DNA of 64,000 nt, from contig JAKVBK010000004.1 in the NCBI GenBank assembly GCA_022447275.1, positions 1 through 64,000 on the forward strand, read 5' to 3'. Positions within the stretch are counted from its first letter, which is position 1; the number at the start of each line of letters is the position of its first letter. The position numbers and the translations under genes were made by a program. This stretch comes from Oceanicola sp. (GTDB lineage: Bacteria; Pseudomonadota; Alphaproteobacteria; Rhodobacterales; Rhodobacteraceae). Under the pieces are notes generated by a model. It ran no database searches. It saw only the letters and a program-made list of their open reading frames with translations, and was not told the origin of the DNA. Of this stretch, positions 31,420-40,816 are shown piece by piece.

Positions 31420-32313
31420 TTAACCGGACATCGCGATCGGGCCAAAATCCATCGTTTCGTCGAATTCCGGGCCCTCCTCACGCGGTTTGCTGGACAGCAC
31501 GCGCAATCCTGTGATCCGCCGCCCCGGGACAACAGCGTTGGTGAGAATCAGGGGCGGAAGCTCTGCCTCAACCTTGCTGGCCTCTTTCAAAGGGCGCTTA
31601 TCCTCGAAAGCGAGTGTGAGGCCCGGGCTTGCCGCTGCGGTGGCGGCTGGCACCGCCTGTGGTCGACTGCGATGGGCAGACAGGGATGCGATCGGCTGGG
31701 GACGGGGGGTGCGCTGACTTACAGGCACGTCAGCCAGAGAGACGCGGCGCGGGACAACGGTCCCCGGCACGCCGCCTCCATGAGACGGCCGAGCCCGACG
31801 TGTTTCCCGCGGTTGGGCGGCGAGCGGTGCCCGCAGAGTGCCAAATGTCTCGGTTTCTTCTTCAGATGCGGGTGCCAAGGCATCGCGATCGGCGTCCACG
31901 AGGCTGAGCCGCAGGAAGCAAATTATGGCCAGGGCCGCGGCTGGGGTGGCAATGCTGAGGGCGATTGCACTCCAGGTGGCGGGGTTCAAAAGCCCTGGCC
32001 CTGCAAGCAGCGCCAGCACCATGTCAAAGCGCCCTTCCTGCCAAACCGAAACTAGGATGATGGCGCCAGAGAGCACGGCGCTCCATAAGGGGGGCCTTCC
32101 GAGCAGGCACAGCCCGGCCGCTGTGGCGAGGATGGCCCCGGCCACGATCTGAACCACTAAATCAAGGGTTGGTGCCCCCAATGAAGGCAGGCTGGGCGCA
32201 AGCGGTGTCAGCCCCACTGCCATCAGCAAAACACACATCGCTGCGCCGTAGCGGAGAAGCCTGTCAGACAAAGACCCCGAAACGCGCTGTTCCGACAAAT
32301 TCTGCCAAACCAT
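31420..32313 (-). CDS. Membrane protein of unknown function with Pro/Ala-rich cytoplasmic tail
   Basis: About 298 residues from ATG 32313, which has GAGGTGA upstream. The first half contains four or five hydrophobic helices (for example A-A-M-C-V-L-L-M-A-V-G-L and A-I-A-L-S-I-A-T-P-A-A-A-L-A-I-I-C). The second half is hydrophilic and rich in Pro, Arg, Ala and Ser, so probably disordered, and ends in an acidic patch. I do not recognise a domain. It lies between gyrA and trmFO on the same strand as both, with an AT-rich upstream region likely holding its promoter. Confidence 0.65.
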   Translation of the reverse strand: MVWQNLSEQRVSGSLSDRLLRYGAAMCVLLMAVGLTPLAPSLPSLGAPTLDLVVQIVAGAILATAAGLCLLGRPPLWSAVLSGAIILVSVWQEGRFDMVLALLAGPGLLNPATWSAIALSIATPAAALAIICFLRLSLVDADRDALAPASEEETETFGTLRAPLAAQPRETRRARPSHGGGVPGTVVPRRVSLADVPVSQRTPRPQPIASLSAHRSRPQAVPAATAAASPGLTLAFEDKRPLKEASKVEAELPPLILTNAVVPGRRITGLRVLSSKPREEGPEFDETMDFGPIAMSG

Positions 32314-32522
32314 GATATTCACCTCATTTATCGTCCCGTTCGCGCCACGAATGCATTGTGGCATAGCTTGCTAAAAGGCGGTGCAAATGTGGCGGCGAGG
32401 GGTCGGAATGCAGCGGATTTCTATGGCAAAATACCAAAATTTAATCGTTACTTTATAATGATTTATTGCGCTTGCTTCAGAGATTTTCAGGGCGGAATTC
32501 AGATGCGCAATGCGGACCATGA

Positions 32523-32548
32523 AAAACCCCCGTCGAAACGGGGGTTTT
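32523..32548 (-). terminator. Rho-independent terminator of gyrA
   Basis: AAAACCCCCG (32523-32532) and CGGGGGTTTT (32539-32548) form a perfect 10-bp stem with loop TCGAAA. Read on the minus strand it ends in TTTTTC, 26 bases after the gyrA stop. The A/T ends make it potentially bidirectional. Confidence 0.88.
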
Positions 32549-32573
32549 ATGGGTTTGCCATGTGCGAGACAGA

Positions 32574-35345
32574 TTAGCTGTCGGCGTCATCTGCGGGCGG
32601 TGGCCCGTCCTGCGTCTCGGATGTGTCATCCCCGTCATCTGCCTGTTCGGCAATGTAGGCCACCGAGACCACACGTTCGTCATCTGCCATCCGGAAGACG
32701 CGCACACCGCCTGCGGCGCGCGAGCGGAAGGAAATATCATCCACCGGGGTCCGGATGGATTGCCCAGCCGAGGTGACAAGCATGATCTGGTCGTCGGTCT
32801 CTACCGGGAAGGATGTCACCAATGGCCCGCCCCGCATGGCGCGATCCATTGCAGCAACACCTTGTCCGCCCCGTCCGCGCACCGGGTAATCATGGGAAGA
32901 GCTGAGCTTGCCCATGCCCGCCTCGGTGATCGTCAGGATCAGGTCTTCATGGGCGGACATTTCGGCATAGCGCTCTGGAGACAACTGCCCACTGGTGACA
33001 TCTGCTGCCTCATCGGCCTCGCCCTCTTCTTCGGGGGCACCGGCCATCAGGCGGCGCTGCTTGAGGTAAAGCGCACGTTCATCGGAACCAGCCTCAAAAT
33101 GGCGGATCACCGACATGGACACGACCCGATCCCCATCGGCCAGCTTGATGCCCCGCACACCGGTGGATTTTCGGCCCGCAAACACCCGCACTTCTGTGGT
33201 GCGGAAGCGGATCGCGCGGCCCAGCGCGGTGACCAGCATCACGTCATCCTCTTCGGAGGCAATGCGCGCGTTCACCAGGCTGACACCCTCGGGCAGATCC
33301 ATCGCGATCTTGCCGTTGCGCATCACATTCGTGAAATCCGACAGTCGGTTGCGTCTGACATCCCCAGCTGACGTGGCGAAGATGATCTGCAGATCGCCCC
33401 ATTCTTCCTCGTCCCGGTCCACGGGCATGATGGCCGCAATGGATGTGCCGGTTTCTATGGGCAGCACGTTGACCATAGCCTTGCCGCGCGCAGTGCGCCC
33501 GCCAGCAGGCAAACGCCATGTCTTGAGCTTGTAGACCATCCCGGTTGTCGTAAAGAACAGCAGCGGCGTGTGCGTATTGGCGACAAACAACGTGGTGATC
33601 ACGTCATCTTCTTTTGTGGCCATGCCAGACACACCTTTACCGCCCCGTCTTTGGGCCCGGTAATCGGCCAGCGGGGTGCGTTTGATATAGCCACCGGCGG
33701 TAACCGTCACGACCATGTCTTCCCGCTCGATCAGGTCTTCGTCGTCCATGTCGCCGGACCATTCCACAATCTCGGTGCGGCGTGGTACGGCGTGATTTTC
33801 CCGCACTTCCTTCAATTCGTCGGAGATGATCGACAGGATCCGCTCCCGGGATCGGAGAATGTCGAGATAGTCCCGGATTTTCTTTGCCAGTTCTTCCAGC
33901 TCATCCGTGACTTCTTTGACACCCAGTTGCGTCAGGCGTTGCAGGCGCAGTTCAAGAATGGCCCGCGCCTGTGCCTCGGACAGGTTATAGGTGCCGTCGT
34001 CGTTCATCGTATGGGTCGGATCGTCGATCAGCTGAATGTAGGGCGCGATGTCATGGGCAGGCCAGCGCCGCTCCATCAGCTTGCGACGGGCTTCGGGCGC
34101 ATCCGCCGAGGCCCGGATGGTGGCAACCACCTCATCAACATTGGAGACCGCGACAGCCAGACCACATAAAATATGGCTGCGTTCACGGGCCTTGCGCAAT
34201 TCAAAGGCCGTGCGCCGGGCCACGACCTCTTCCCGGAAATCGAGGAAGGCGGTCAGGAACGCGCGCAGGGTCAATTGCTCGGGCCGTCCGCCGTTCAGGG
34301 CCAGCATGTTGCAGCCAAAAGAGGTCTGCATCGGGGTGAAGCGATAAAGCTGGTTGAGCACCACTTCGGGCGTTGCATCCCGCTTGAGCTCAATGACAAC
34401 GCGCACGCCCACGCGGTCAGATTCGTCGGCAACCCCGGAAATGCCCTCGATCTTCTTGTCGCGCACCATTTCTGCGATCCGCTCGATCATCGAGGCTTTG
34501 TTCACCTGATAGGGGATCTCATCGAGCACAATGGCGTAGCGATCCTTGCGAATTTCCTCGACGCGTGTCTTGGCACGGATTACGACACTGCCGCGCCCTT
34601 CAAGATACGCTTTGCGCGCGCCAGAGCGGCCAAGGATCACGCCCCCGGTGGGAAAATCCGGGGCAGGGATGTAGTCCATCAGCTGTGCGCTATCGAGATC
34701 CGGGTCCTCGATCAGGGCCAAGGTGGCATCGATCACTTCGCCCAAGTTATGGGGCGGAATATTTGTCGCCATGCCGACGGCGATGCCGCCCGCTCCGTTG
34801 ACGAGCATGTTGGGAAAGCGCGCGGGGAGCACTGTGGGCTCCTGCTGCTTGCCGTCGTAATTGTCCTGGAAGTTGACCGTGTCTTTCTCGATATCGGCCA
34901 GAAGGAAGGCCGCCGGTTTGTCCATGCGCACCTCGGTGTAGCGCATAGCGGCCGGATTATCCCCGTCCATGGAGCCGAAATTGCCTTGGCCGTCCAGCAG
35001 GGGCAGCGACATGGAAAAATCCTGCGCCATCCGCACCAGCGCATCGTAGATCGCGCCGTCACCATGGGGGTGATACTGGCCCATCACATCGCCCACCGGG
35101 CGGGCGGATTTGCGGTAGGCTTTCTCATGTGTGTTGCCGGTTTCATGCATTGCAAACAGAATGCGGCGGTGCACCGGTTTCAGCCCGTCACGCAGGTCTG
35201 GGATCGCGCGCGACACGATCACGCTCATCGCGTAATCGAGATAAGATGTCTTCATCTCGTCCGCGATAGAAATCGTCGGGCCAAAATATCCGCTATCCCC
35301 TTGGTTTTCTTCAGGAACCTGGGGGTCGTCCGGAGTGTCCGTCAT
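32574..35345 (-). CDS. gyrA: DNA gyrase subunit A
   Basis: Type IIA topoisomerase subunit that cuts and rejoins DNA to introduce negative supercoils. The active tyrosine is Y136 in A-M-R-Y-T-E. The GyrA box Q-R-R-G-G-K-G near residue 570 distinguishes it from ParC. The C-terminal beta-pinwheel carries an acidic insert ([11 protein letters not shown]) and the protein ends in an acidic tail. In the quinolone-determining region the residue equivalent to E. coli Ser83 is glycine (G97), while Asp87 is kept (D101). Length 923 residues. Confidence 0.96.
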   Translation of the reverse strand: MTDTPDDPQVPEENQGDSGYFGPTISIADEMKTSYLDYAMSVIVSRAIPDLRDGLKPVHRRILFAMHETGNTHEKAYRKSARPVGDVMGQYHPHGDGAIYDALVRMAQDFSMSLPLLDGQGNFGSMDGDNPAAMRYTEVRMDKPAAFLLADIEKDTVNFQDNYDGKQQEPTVLPARFPNMLVNGAGGIAVGMATNIPPHNLGEVIDATLALIEDPDLDSAQLMDYIPAPDFPTGGVILGRSGARKAYLEGRGSVVIRAKTRVEEIRKDRYAIVLDEIPYQVNKASMIERIAEMVRDKKIEGISGVADESDRVGVRVVIELKRDATPEVVLNQLYRFTPMQTSFGCNMLALNGGRPEQLTLRAFLTAFLDFREEVVARRTAFELRKARERSHILCGLAVAVSNVDEVVATIRASADAPEARRKLMERRWPAHDIAPYIQLIDDPTHTMNDDGTYNLSEAQARAILELRLQRLTQLGVKEVTDELEELAKKIRDYLDILRSRERILSIISDELKEVRENHAVPRRTEIVEWSGDMDDEDLIEREDMVVTVTAGGYIKRTPLADYRAQRRGGKGVSGMATKEDDVITTLFVANTHTPLLFFTTTGMVYKLKTWRLPAGGRTARGKAMVNVLPIETGTSIAAIMPVDRDEEEWGDLQIIFATSAGDVRRNRLSDFTNVMRNGKIAMDLPEGVSLVNARIASEEDDVMLVTALGRAIRFRTTEVRVFAGRKSTGVRGIKLADGDRVVSMSVIRHFEAGSDERALYLKQRRLMAGAPEEEGEADEAADVTSGQLSPERYAEMSAHEDLILTITEAGMGKLSSSHDYPVRGRGGQGVAAMDRAMRGGPLVTSFPVETDDQIMLVTSAGQSIRTPVDDISFRSRAAGGVRVFRMADDERVVSVAYIAEQADDGDDTSETQDGPPPADDADS

Positions 35346-35576
35346 GTCACTGCCTATTCTTCATGCATACGCAAGATGTTGTTATCTTATTCTACAATAG
35401 ACGCCAGATCAGGTGCAATGCCGGAGACCGGGCGACATTGGCAGCCGCCCTTCCTTTGTGATAACATATTGTTTTTATTGAAAACTAATTTCAGTCGCGC
35501 AGAATGGGGACCCGGGCTCTCGATCGGGCGCGGGATCACGCCCTTTGCAGGGCCTATCATGACAGGGAGGCGACAG

Positions 35577-35846
35577 ATGCAAGCACGCGAAACCGAACTG
35601 ATGCTGAAAGGGTATGGCTTAACCACTGCGGAGCTTTTTTACCGGATGCCCGACTACCAGAACGTGCTCAACAGTTTCATATGGCAAGAGTACGATCTGG
35701 CCCCGGATCATCCGCGTCTGTTCAAGTTTATCGCGTTTTGGCAGGCCGAAATCGAAGGCCCCCTGCATTCTGTGCGCTTCACGCACCGCAAGATGATCGG
35801 GCCTGGGCAGTGGCGCAATGTAACAGAGGAACTGACCCTGCATTGA
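35577..35846 (+). CDS. usg: Usg family protein
   Basis: An 89-residue protein starting at ATG 35577, six bases after GGGAGG. It matches the small Usg family, once described as linked to phosphoribosylanthranilate isomerase in rhizobia, through the blocks L-K-G-Y-G-L-T-T-A-E-L-F-Y-R-M-P-D and L-F-K-F-I-A-F-W. Its biochemical role is not established as far as I know. Here it is not next to any tryptophan gene: gyrA lies on one side and an EamA transporter on the other. The larger open frame upstream is the antisense of gyrA. Confidence 0.8.
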   Translation: MQARETELMLKGYGLTTAELFYRMPDYQNVLNSFIWQEYDLAPDHPRLFKFIAFWQAEIEGPLHSVRFTHRKMIGPGQWRNVTEELTLH

Positions 35847-35869
35847 TCGGTCTACGCGGGCCGTGCACC

Positions 35870-36730
35870 CTATGGACGGCTGCGAAACAGCGCGTAGATG
35901 CCAGAGCCCACAACAAGCGCTGCCCCAAGGCAGGTCAGGAAATCGGGGCGTTCTCCGAATATGAGGATGCCCAGAGCCGCTGCAAACACCAGCCGTGTAT
36001 ACCGCAGGGGGGCGACGGCAGAAATCTCGCCGATGCGCATCACGGCTGTGATGGCGTAATAGGCAAGGGTGCCGCTGAGGATTGCCAGCACCATGGGCAG
36101 GGTGGCGCGGTGATCCCAAGCCATCCCTTGCGTTCCCAAAAGCATCAAAATCGCACCCGCGGGCATCAGGCTGATACTGCCCCAAAGCGACAATTGCAGA
36201 GAATTCACAGTGTCGGGAACGGCTCGTGTCAGCAAATCGCGCGCCCCAAACCCCAGTGCGGCAACCACAGCGAAGAGAAGGTTGGGATCAAATGCATCTG
36301 TGCTGGGCCGCAAGATCAGAAGCATCCCTGTCATGCCTAAAACCAACGCGGTGATCCGGCGCCACCCGATGGTTTCATGAAAGAAGATGGCCGCGCCGCC
36401 CACGACGATCAGGGGGGCTGTCTGCTGGATTGCGGACACGGTGGAAAGATCTGCGCGGCTGACTGCCATGACGATGGCCCCGGTCGCAACGATCTCGATG
36501 CCACAGCGCCCAACCACGGGCCAGGCAAGCAGCGTGCGGCTAAAGATTGGCACGCCCCGCCCGATAGCCAATGCCGCAAAGATCACGGTCGACCCCAAGC
36601 CGAGGCACAAAAGGATAAGACCCTGATCAATATAGGAAGACGACGCCTTTATGCAGGCATCCGCAATGGCAAAGACCGCCATTGAAAATGTCATGAGCAG
36701 GCCGCCGCGCGCGTTGTCACTGAGCGTCAC
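35870..36730 (-). CDS. DMT-superfamily transporter (EamA family)
   Basis: Inner-membrane protein of 286 residues with about ten predicted helices in two EamA repeats (about residues 8-140 and 150-283). Typical features are S-A-I-Q-Q-T-A-P-L-I-V in repeat one and A-V-A-P-L-R-Y-T-R-L in repeat two. Members export or import amino acids, nucleotides or other small metabolites; the substrate is unknown. It converges with usg and lies just downstream of the Fur-type gene on the same strand. Confidence 0.85.
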   Translation of the reverse strand: MTLSDNARGGLLMTFSMAVFAIADACIKASSSYIDQGLILLCLGLGSTVIFAALAIGRGVPIFSRTLLAWPVVGRCGIEIVATGAIVMAVSRADLSTVSAIQQTAPLIVVGGAAIFFHETIGWRRITALVLGMTGMLLILRPSTDAFDPNLLFAVVAALGFGARDLLTRAVPDTVNSLQLSLWGSISLMPAGAILMLLGTQGMAWDHRATLPMVLAILSGTLAYYAITAVMRIGEISAVAPLRYTRLVFAAALGILIFGERPDFLTCLGAALVVGSGIYALFRSRP

Positions 36731-36760
36731 GGAAACCTCCTGACAAGGCGCGGGCCTGCT

Positions 36761-37186
36761 TCATTTTCCCTGGTCTTTTGCACGCAGTGGAACGCCGTAA
36801 AGCTCCAGCTTGTGGCCTGCCAGTTTGTAGCCAAGTTTGCGCGCAATCTTTTCCTGTAAGGCTTCGATCTCGGGGTCGACAAACTCGATCACTTCGCCTG
36901 TATCCAGGTTGATCAGATGATCATGGTGCGCCCGTTCGGCATCTTCCCAGCGGGCACGGCCATCGCCGAATTCGCGCCGTTCAAGAATGCCCTGCTCCTC
37001 GAACAGTTTCACTGTGCGATAGACGGTTGCGAGGGCAATGCCCGGGTCGTGTGCTGTTGCGCGGCGGTGAAGCTCTTCGACATCTGGATGATCCTCGGCG
37101 GCATCCAGCACCTCGGCGATGATGCGGCGTGGGCCGGTCATCCTGAGGCCCTGCTGTTCACATCTGGCCAGAATGCTGTCTGTCAT
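36761..37186 (-). CDS. Fur-family metalloregulator (Fur/Mur)
   Basis: A 141-residue winged-helix repressor with the DNA-binding block A-L-A-T-V-Y-R-T-V-K-L-F and the metal site H-H-D-H-L. The two cysteines that form the structural C-x-x-C zinc site in E. coli Fur are replaced by Asn and Thr (L-I-N-L-D-T-G), as is usual for alphaproteobacterial Fur/Mur. Such proteins often sense manganese and regulate its uptake. It lacks the His-rich haem motif of Irr. Which metal it senses cannot be decided from sequence. Confidence 0.85.
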   Translation of the reverse strand: MTDSILARCEQQGLRMTGPRRIIAEVLDAAEDHPDVEELHRRATAHDPGIALATVYRTVKLFEEQGILERREFGDGRARWEDAERAHHDHLINLDTGEVIEFVDPEIEALQEKIARKLGYKLAGHKLELYGVPLRAKDQGK

Positions 37187-37267
37187 CTGCCAGTCCCTTT
37201 CGTCGAGATCGCGGCTGCTGCTGCACCTACCGGAAGCATGGTGCGAGGGGAAGGGTGCTGCGCGCAG

Positions 37268-38107
37268 TTAGCGCCGACCGCGTGCCATGAAGGCCAGCCG
37301 TTCGAACAGATGCACATCCTGCTCGTTTTTCAACAGCGCTCCATGCAGCCGCGGCAGCGCATTGGCCCCGTCCTTCTTGAGGTCTTCGGCTGTCAGATCC
37401 TCGGCCAGCAAAAGTTTGAGCCAATCCAGCACTTCCGAGGTCGATGGTTTTTTCTTCAGCCCCGTCTGTTCGCGAATATCATAGAATCGGGTCAACGCTT
37501 CGGTGAGCAGGGCGGGCTTTATATCGGGAAAATGTACCGCCACGATCTGCTTCATCACGTCCGGCTCTGGGAATCGGATGTAGTGGAAGAAGCAACGCCG
37601 CAGGAACGCGTCGGGCAGTTCCTTTTCATTGTTCGACGTTATGATGACAACGGGCCGCTTCTCAGCCCGTACGGTTTGGCCGGTCTCGTAAACATGGAAT
37701 TCCATGCGGTCGAGTTCCTGAAGCAAGTCGTTTGGGAATTCGATGTCGGCTTTGTCGACCTCATCGATCAACAAAACAACGCGTTTCTCGGCTTCAAACG
37801 CCTCCCAGAGCTTTCCGCGTTTGATGTAATTGGCAATGTCATGGACCCGCTCATCACCCAGCTGGCTGTCGCGCAGACGGCTGACAGCGTCATATTCATA
37901 GAGGCCTTGTGCGGCCTTCGTGGTGGATTTGATGTGCCACTCTATCAGCTCCATGCCCATTGACTCGGCGACTTGTCGCGCCAGTTCTGTCTTACCAGTT
38001 CCGGGCTCTCCCTTAACGAGAAGGGGTCTTTCCAGTGTCATGGCGGCGTTCACGGCCATCGCAAGATCGTCACTGGCGATGTAGCCATCCGTTGATGAAA
38101 ATTTCAT
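37268..38107 (-). CDS. MoxR-family AAA+ ATPase
   Basis: A 279-residue AAA+ chaperone-type ATPase with Walker A G-E-P-G-T-G-K-T, Walker B L-L-I-D-E-V-D-K-A-D and sensor-1 I-I-T-S-N-N-E-K-E-L-P-D-A-F-L-R-R-C. MoxR proteins usually work with a von Willebrand factor A protein encoded next to them. Here the next gene in the direction of transcription is the Fur-type regulator and no vWA gene is visible. The upstream region contains three TTAACC words, including an exact TTAACCAT. Confidence 0.92.
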   Translation of the reverse strand: MKFSSTDGYIASDDLAMAVNAAMTLERPLLVKGEPGTGKTELARQVAESMGMELIEWHIKSTTKAAQGLYEYDAVSRLRDSQLGDERVHDIANYIKRGKLWEAFEAEKRVVLLIDEVDKADIEFPNDLLQELDRMEFHVYETGQTVRAEKRPVVIITSNNEKELPDAFLRRCFFHYIRFPEPDVMKQIVAVHFPDIKPALLTEALTRFYDIREQTGLKKKPSTSEVLDWLKLLLAEDLTAEDLKKDGANALPRLHGALLKNEQDVHLFERLAFMARGRR

Positions 38108-38132
38108 TCGGTTTTCCTGAGTCTTGGCAAAG

Positions 38133-38183
38133 ATGGTTAATGCGCGTGCTTTTCATGATTAACCGGAGCCGAAGGAAGGTTAA
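38133..38183. promoter_or_regulatory. Cluster of CtrA-like TTAACC half-sites between moxR and dksA
   Basis: ATGGTTAA (38133-38140) is the exact complement of the CtrA half-site TTAACCAT. TTAACC at 38159-38164 and GGTTAA at 38178-38183 follow. They lie within 80 bases upstream of moxR and about 110-160 bases upstream of dksA. Regulation by CtrA is an inference from motif density only. Confidence 0.35.
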
Positions 38184-38292
38184 AGGCGTGACATCCGCTT
38201 ATGGGTAGAGTATTCGGGCCACGTAGTTATCAGGGGGACGCATGGTCGAAACCACCGACGGGCTGTTCCCGGGGCAGCAAAAAGGGTCACCA

Positions 38293-38715
38293 ATGAAACA
38301 AGAGCACTTCCTGCCGGACGATTATCGCCCGGCCGAAGACGAACCCTTCATGAACGACAAGCAGCTTGAATACTTCCGCCGGAAGCTGCTGACATGGAAA
38401 AACGACATTTTGGCGGAAAGTCGCGATACGATTGAGGGCCTGCAGGACCAAACCCGCAGCATTCCCGACATTGCGGATCGCGCCAGCGAAGAAACAGACC
38501 GGGCGCTTGAGCTTCGGACACGGGACCGCCAGCGCAAGCTGGTCGCCAAAATTGATTCTGCTCTGCGCCGGATCGATGAGGGGGAATACGGGTACTGTGA
38601 AGCGACAGGCGAGCCGATCTCCCTCAAGCGGCTTGATGCCCGCCCGATTGCCACTCTGAGCCTTGAGGCACAGGAACGGCACGAGCGGCGCGAAAAGGTC
38701 CACCGCGACGATTGA
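38293..38715 (+). CDS. dksA: RNA polymerase-binding protein DksA
   Basis: Secondary-channel factor that, with ppGpp, adjusts rRNA and stress promoters. The coiled-coil tip motif D-x-x-D-x-A appears as D-I-A-D-R-A, followed by the degenerate zinc-finger region. Only one cysteine remains (Y-G-Y-C-E-A-T-G-E-P) where the classical protein has four, as reported for DksA of other Rhodobacteraceae, so zinc is probably not bound in the usual way. ATG 38293 gives 140 residues; an in-frame start at 38242 would add 17 residues unlike the family. A strong terminator follows. Confidence 0.92.
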   Translation: MKQEHFLPDDYRPAEDEPFMNDKQLEYFRRKLLTWKNDILAESRDTIEGLQDQTRSIPDIADRASEETDRALELRTRDRQRKLVAKIDSALRRIDEGEYGYCEATGEPISLKRLDARPIATLSLEAQERHERREKVHRDD

Positions 38716-38751
38716 GATCGCCCAGTGCGGTTTTGAACACCGAGCTAAAAG

Positions 38752-38779
38752 CCGCCGGGGGCTTCACCCGGCGGTTTTT
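38752..38779 (+). terminator. Rho-independent terminator of dksA
   Basis: CCGCCGGG (38752-38759) pairs with CCCGGCGG (38767-38774) around GGCTTCA, followed by TTTTTC. It begins 37 bases after the dksA stop codon. Confidence 0.9.
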
Positions 38780-38863
38780 CTTTGCCTCCGAAGGCAGCTG
38801 CACCAATTTCGTTGAAAGCGTTGGCTGTATCGGCTCCGGTCACAGCGATCACTAGGAACCTGA

Positions 38864-40051
38864 ATGTCGAGTTTGCTGGGACAACGGATGAGCATTGTCG
38901 GGGGCGGGATCGCCGGCCTCGCAACGGCGCTCGCTCTTGCTCGGCGTGGTGTCGTGGTAGAGGTGTATGAACAGGCCGACGAGATTTCTGAGATCGGGGC
39001 CGGCATTCAGATCTCGCCCAATGGATCGCGCGTTTTGGCCGCCCTCGACATTTTGGACGAGGTGCAAGCCAGCAGCGTGTGCGCGAAATCTGTGACGCTC
39101 AATGATCACGGCGGCGGGCGTGTTGCGCGTCTGGCGCTCGATGGGTTGGGCCCCTTCCTGATGACCCATCGCGCGGATCTGATCCACATGTTGCGCAAGG
39201 CGGCGCTCTTGGCGGGTGTCGAGATCCACCTTGGATCACGTCTGGATGCAATCACCCGGTCTGCGGACGGGGTCGGCCTGCGTTTTGTGGATGGCAGAAC
39301 GATCACTAGCCCCCTGGTAATTGGCGCAGATGGTGGGCGTTCGCGCTGTCGGGCCGCCTTGCACCGGGACGACGCGCCGCCGTTTTCCGGCCAAGTCGCG
39401 TGGCGCGCACTGATTCCCTTGCGCGCAGGGGAGGCAGATACGCTGCCGGAAGGCCCGCAGATTTTCATGGGGCCGGGGCGCCACGTCGTGAGCTACCCGC
39501 TGCGCGACCGCAAGATACTCAATATCGTCGCCGTTGAGGAACAGGCCGCATGGGTTGCGGAAAGCTGGCACCACGAAGGCGATAGAACGCGCCTGAAACG
39601 GGCTTTTTCAGAGTTTGGGCCGCCAGTGTCTGATTGGCTGTCGCGAGTCGAGCGGGTGATGGCCTGGGGGCTGTTCAATCATCCGGTCGCCCCCCAGTGG
39701 CATGACGAGGAATTGGTGTTGGTCGGGGATGCGGCCCACCCAACCTTGCCCTTCCTCGCGCAAGGGGCGAACCTTGCTCTTGAGGATGCATGGACGCTTG
39801 CCGCCAGTCTTGGTGAACGGGTTGATCTCGTCGAGGGCATGGCTTTGTACCAAGCAAGGCGACGTGAGCGGGCGGTCAAAGTGGTAAAGGCCGCCACCCG
39901 CAATGCCCAAAATTATCATCTGCGGGGCCCCGCGCGCCATGTGGCGCACACAGTCCTTCGTGGAATGGACCGCTATGCCCCAGATCTGCTCACCCGTCGG
40001 TTCAACTGGCTTTACGGCCATGATGTGACGGATGGTGTGGCGGGCTTCTAA
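38864..40051 (+). CDS. FAD-dependent monooxygenase (salicylate hydroxylase-like)
   Basis: Class A flavoprotein hydroxylase of 395 residues. The Rossmann motif G-G-G-I-A-G-L is near residue 13, the middle motif is V-I-G-A-D-G-G-R-S, and the second FAD motif is L-V-G-D-A-A-H-P-T-L-P-F-L-A-Q-G-A-N-L-A-L-E-D. The group includes salicylate and 6-hydroxynicotinate hydroxylases and also ubiquinone hydroxylases; the closest look is salicylate-type, but the natural substrate is unknown. It follows the dksA terminator and so needs its own promoter in the 85 bases between. Confidence 0.85.
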   Translation: MSSLLGQRMSIVGGGIAGLATALALARRGVVVEVYEQADEISEIGAGIQISPNGSRVLAALDILDEVQASSVCAKSVTLNDHGGGRVARLALDGLGPFLMTHRADLIHMLRKAALLAGVEIHLGSRLDAITRSADGVGLRFVDGRTITSPLVIGADGGRSRCRAALHRDDAPPFSGQVAWRALIPLRAGEADTLPEGPQIFMGPGRHVVSYPLRDRKILNIVAVEEQAAWVAESWHHEGDRTRLKRAFSEFGPPVSDWLSRVERVMAWGLFNHPVAPQWHDEELVLVGDAAHPTLPFLAQGANLALEDAWTLAASLGERVDLVEGMALYQARRRERAVKVVKAATRNAQNYHLRGPARHVAHTVLRGMDRYAPDLLTRRFNWLYGHDVTDGVAGF

Positions 40052-40069
40052 AAGCCCAACCAATTGATA

Positions 40070-40639
40070 TCACGGGATGATGCGCGTGTATTTGGTGCCC
40101 GCCAATGTGGCCCCGATGATCAGCCCGGCTTGCCCAAAGACAAGCGCGATCACCGGGCTCGTGGCTGTCATGATATCTGCCGACAGATTCCCGCCAAAAT
40201 CCTTCACGGCGTACTCGGCGTCTGCGCCAAGGGTCCAGCCTGCGGAGGTGCGGAAAGAACGCAGCGCGGGTTCAGTCATGAAAAACAGCGCATGCGCGTA
40301 TTGCTGGACCCCGAACTGCACGCCGAAAGTTGCCGTGGCAGCGGAATAATAATCCACCGTCGAGCCATTGATCCGCAACGCGCCCCGGCCATAGCTGCCG
40401 CCAACGCCAAAGCCCGCTTTCGTGATGAGCGGCATGTACAGGATGCCCGCTGCCTTTGCGGCGAGGTCCCGGGTTTGGGGGTAGGTGTTGAATAGGAAGC
40501 TTTCGGTTGCATCGACCCTTTGATCGATCACCGCGCCCCCTGATGAGTTGATGCCGTTGTTACAGGCGGCCAGCGCCGATGTTGCGGCGGCTCCGCCTGC
40601 AACCATAAAACCGCGCCGCGTGAAGGAGTGACGATCCAT
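40070..40639 (-). CDS. SYLF/Ysc84-domain lipoprotein
   Basis: A 189-residue protein with a twin-arginine motif (T-R-R-G-F-M) and a lipobox L-A-A-C, so probably a Tat-exported lipoprotein. The mature part is a SYLF domain (about residues 55-188), recognisable by G-I-L-Y-M-P-L-I-T-K-A-G-F-G-V-G-G-S-Y-G-R-G and the C-terminal A-D-I-M-T-A-T block. In eukaryotes SYLF binds phosphoinositides; the bacterial role is not settled. It faces the monooxygenase, 18 bases between stops. Confidence 0.83.
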   Translation of the reverse strand: MDRHSFTRRGFMVAGGAAATSALAACNNGINSSGGAVIDQRVDATESFLFNTYPQTRDLAAKAAGILYMPLITKAGFGVGGSYGRGALRINGSTVDYYSAATATFGVQFGVQQYAHALFFMTEPALRSFRTSAGWTLGADAEYAVKDFGGNLSADIMTATSPVIALVFGQAGLIIGATLAGTKYTRIIP

Positions 40640-40816
40640 TACTCTGATCCTTGCCTGTCTGCCGCCTTTGCGCGGCCCGAATGGTCATGCTCTTTGGGCA
40701 TGTATGCTCAGCCCCAAACCTAGGGGGTATTGTTGTGTATGTCACCCTATCTTGCGGAACTGTTACCGCGCATCGGTGGCAAATCGCCGATAAAACGTGG
40801 GTCGACTTGTGGACCG

